A DNA stretch of 13,780 bases, from the NCBI GenBank assembly GCA_003566475.1, contig PXDE01000330.1:1-13780 (forward strand), read 5' to 3'. The position numbers were made by a program, and so were the translations under genes. The notes under the pieces are model-generated. The model was not told the origin of the DNA, did no database searches, and saw only the letters and a program-made list of their open reading frames with translations. Below, in pieces: positions 13,454 to 13,780 of the stretch (position 1 is its first letter; every line of letters begins with the position of its first letter). The stretch comes from PVC group bacterium (lineage in GTDB: Bacteria; Verrucomicrobiota; Kiritimatiellia; SS1-B-03-39; PXDE01).

Positions 13454-13780
13454 ATGCCCGCCATTGCCTTTCCGCCAGACGACGAACACAACGCGACGCT
13501 ACTTAGCCATGTGCATCCCGCCGACTGGACGAACCCGGTCCCCCGGGGCCGGTACAACCTGGTGGTGATCGGCGCGGGCACGGCGGGGCTGGTGACGGCG
13601 GCGGGGGCGGCCGGGCTGGGAGCCAAGGTGGCCCTGGTCGAACGGCATCTGATGGGCGGGGACTGCCTCAACGTGGGCTGCGTGCCCAGCAAGGGGATCA
13701 TCGCGGCCGCCCGCCGCGCCGCCGCCGCCCGGCAGAGCGGCGGGTTCGGGGTGCATGCGGACAGGGTGGAGGTGGATTTC
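13454..13780 (+). CDS. Pyridine-nucleotide disulfide oxidoreductase, mercuric reductase-like (partial)
   Basis: The first 109 residues are present and the frame is open at the window end; family members are about 450-550 residues. After a leader of ~33 residues with DEHNATLLSHVHPADWTNPVP comes the FAD-binding Rossmann motif VVIGAGTAGLVTAAGAAGLGA (from ~37) with E63 ending its second strand. The redox-active disulfide follows in GGDCLNVGCVPSKG (C71, C76). The leader resembles that of mercuric reductase-like FAD proteins, but this class also includes dihydrolipoamide and other dehydrogenases. The C-terminal vicinal cysteines of true MerA cannot be checked. No MerR, MerT or MerP genes are visible, so mercury resistance is not supported. 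ATG 13454 has GGAG four bases upstream, a short spacing. Confidence 0.85.
   Translation, partial: MPAIAFPPDDEHNATLLSHVHPADWTNPVPRGRYNLVVIGAGTAGLVTAAGAAGLGAKVALVERHLMGGDCLNVGCVPSKGIIAAARRAAAARQSGGFGVHADRVEVDF

Noticed and set aside
13454..13780. Mercury resistance operon
   Set aside because: The partial protein is only mercuric reductase-like by its leader and disulfide motif. No MerR, MerT, MerP or metal-binding HMA domain is visible.

Overview
The window is GC-rich and densely coding, with four gene-poor gaps full of repeats. The PVC superphylum (Planctomycetes, Verrucomicrobia, Kiritimatiellota and relatives) is the most likely source. Three things point there: a short N-terminal zinc ribbon on a very long coiled-coil protein, an ECF sigma factor paired with small zf-HC2-like proteins, and structured intergenic repeats of a kind I associate with that group. 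This is inference from style; there is no rRNA or marker gene.

Left part (1-2467). A single-domain response regulator (+) runs convergently into a short secretin-family protein (-), and their 3' ends overlap by 56 bp. A repeat-rich gap follows, with four 7-bp tandem units and several perfect hairpins. Then come a DUF1805 protein (+) and a small exported STN-like protein (-).

Centre (2467-8189). One gene of about 5.2 kb (-) encodes a 1746-residue protein: a four-cysteine zinc ribbon followed by almost pure coiled coil, with no proline for about 1517 residues. The STN-like gene begins inside this gene's stop codon (TGATG), so the two are probably translationally coupled. A 482-bp divergent control region lies upstream.

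Right-centre (8190-10682, +). A three-gene operon encodes an SxtJ-like membrane protein, a NodU/CmcH/TobZ-type O-carbamoyltransferase and a 54-residue DUF5989 (SxtK-like) membrane protein. The first two genes are joined by a TGATG overlap. This resembles the sxtI/J/K trio and suggests membrane-associated carbamoylation of an unknown metabolite or glycan.

Right (10679-13780). A minus-strand operon holds an ECF sigma factor between two paralogous proteins that share Cys-x25-His-x3-Cys-x2-Cys. The sigma factor may therefore be controlled by two anti-sigma-like proteins. Upstream lie four same-orientation copies of an ACGATCRT-type repeat spaced 48, 98 and 47 bp apart. Next are an exported nucleoredoxin/TlpA-like thioredoxin (-), a 135-bp element that folds end to end into one hairpin, and the start of a pyridine-nucleotide disulfide oxidoreductase (+) cut by the window edge.

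The functional blocks are separate: envelope and secretin-like parts with a giant coiled coil, a carbamoylation operon, a stress-type sigma switch and thiol redox proteins. No phage, transposase, CRISPR, tRNA or rRNA was seen.
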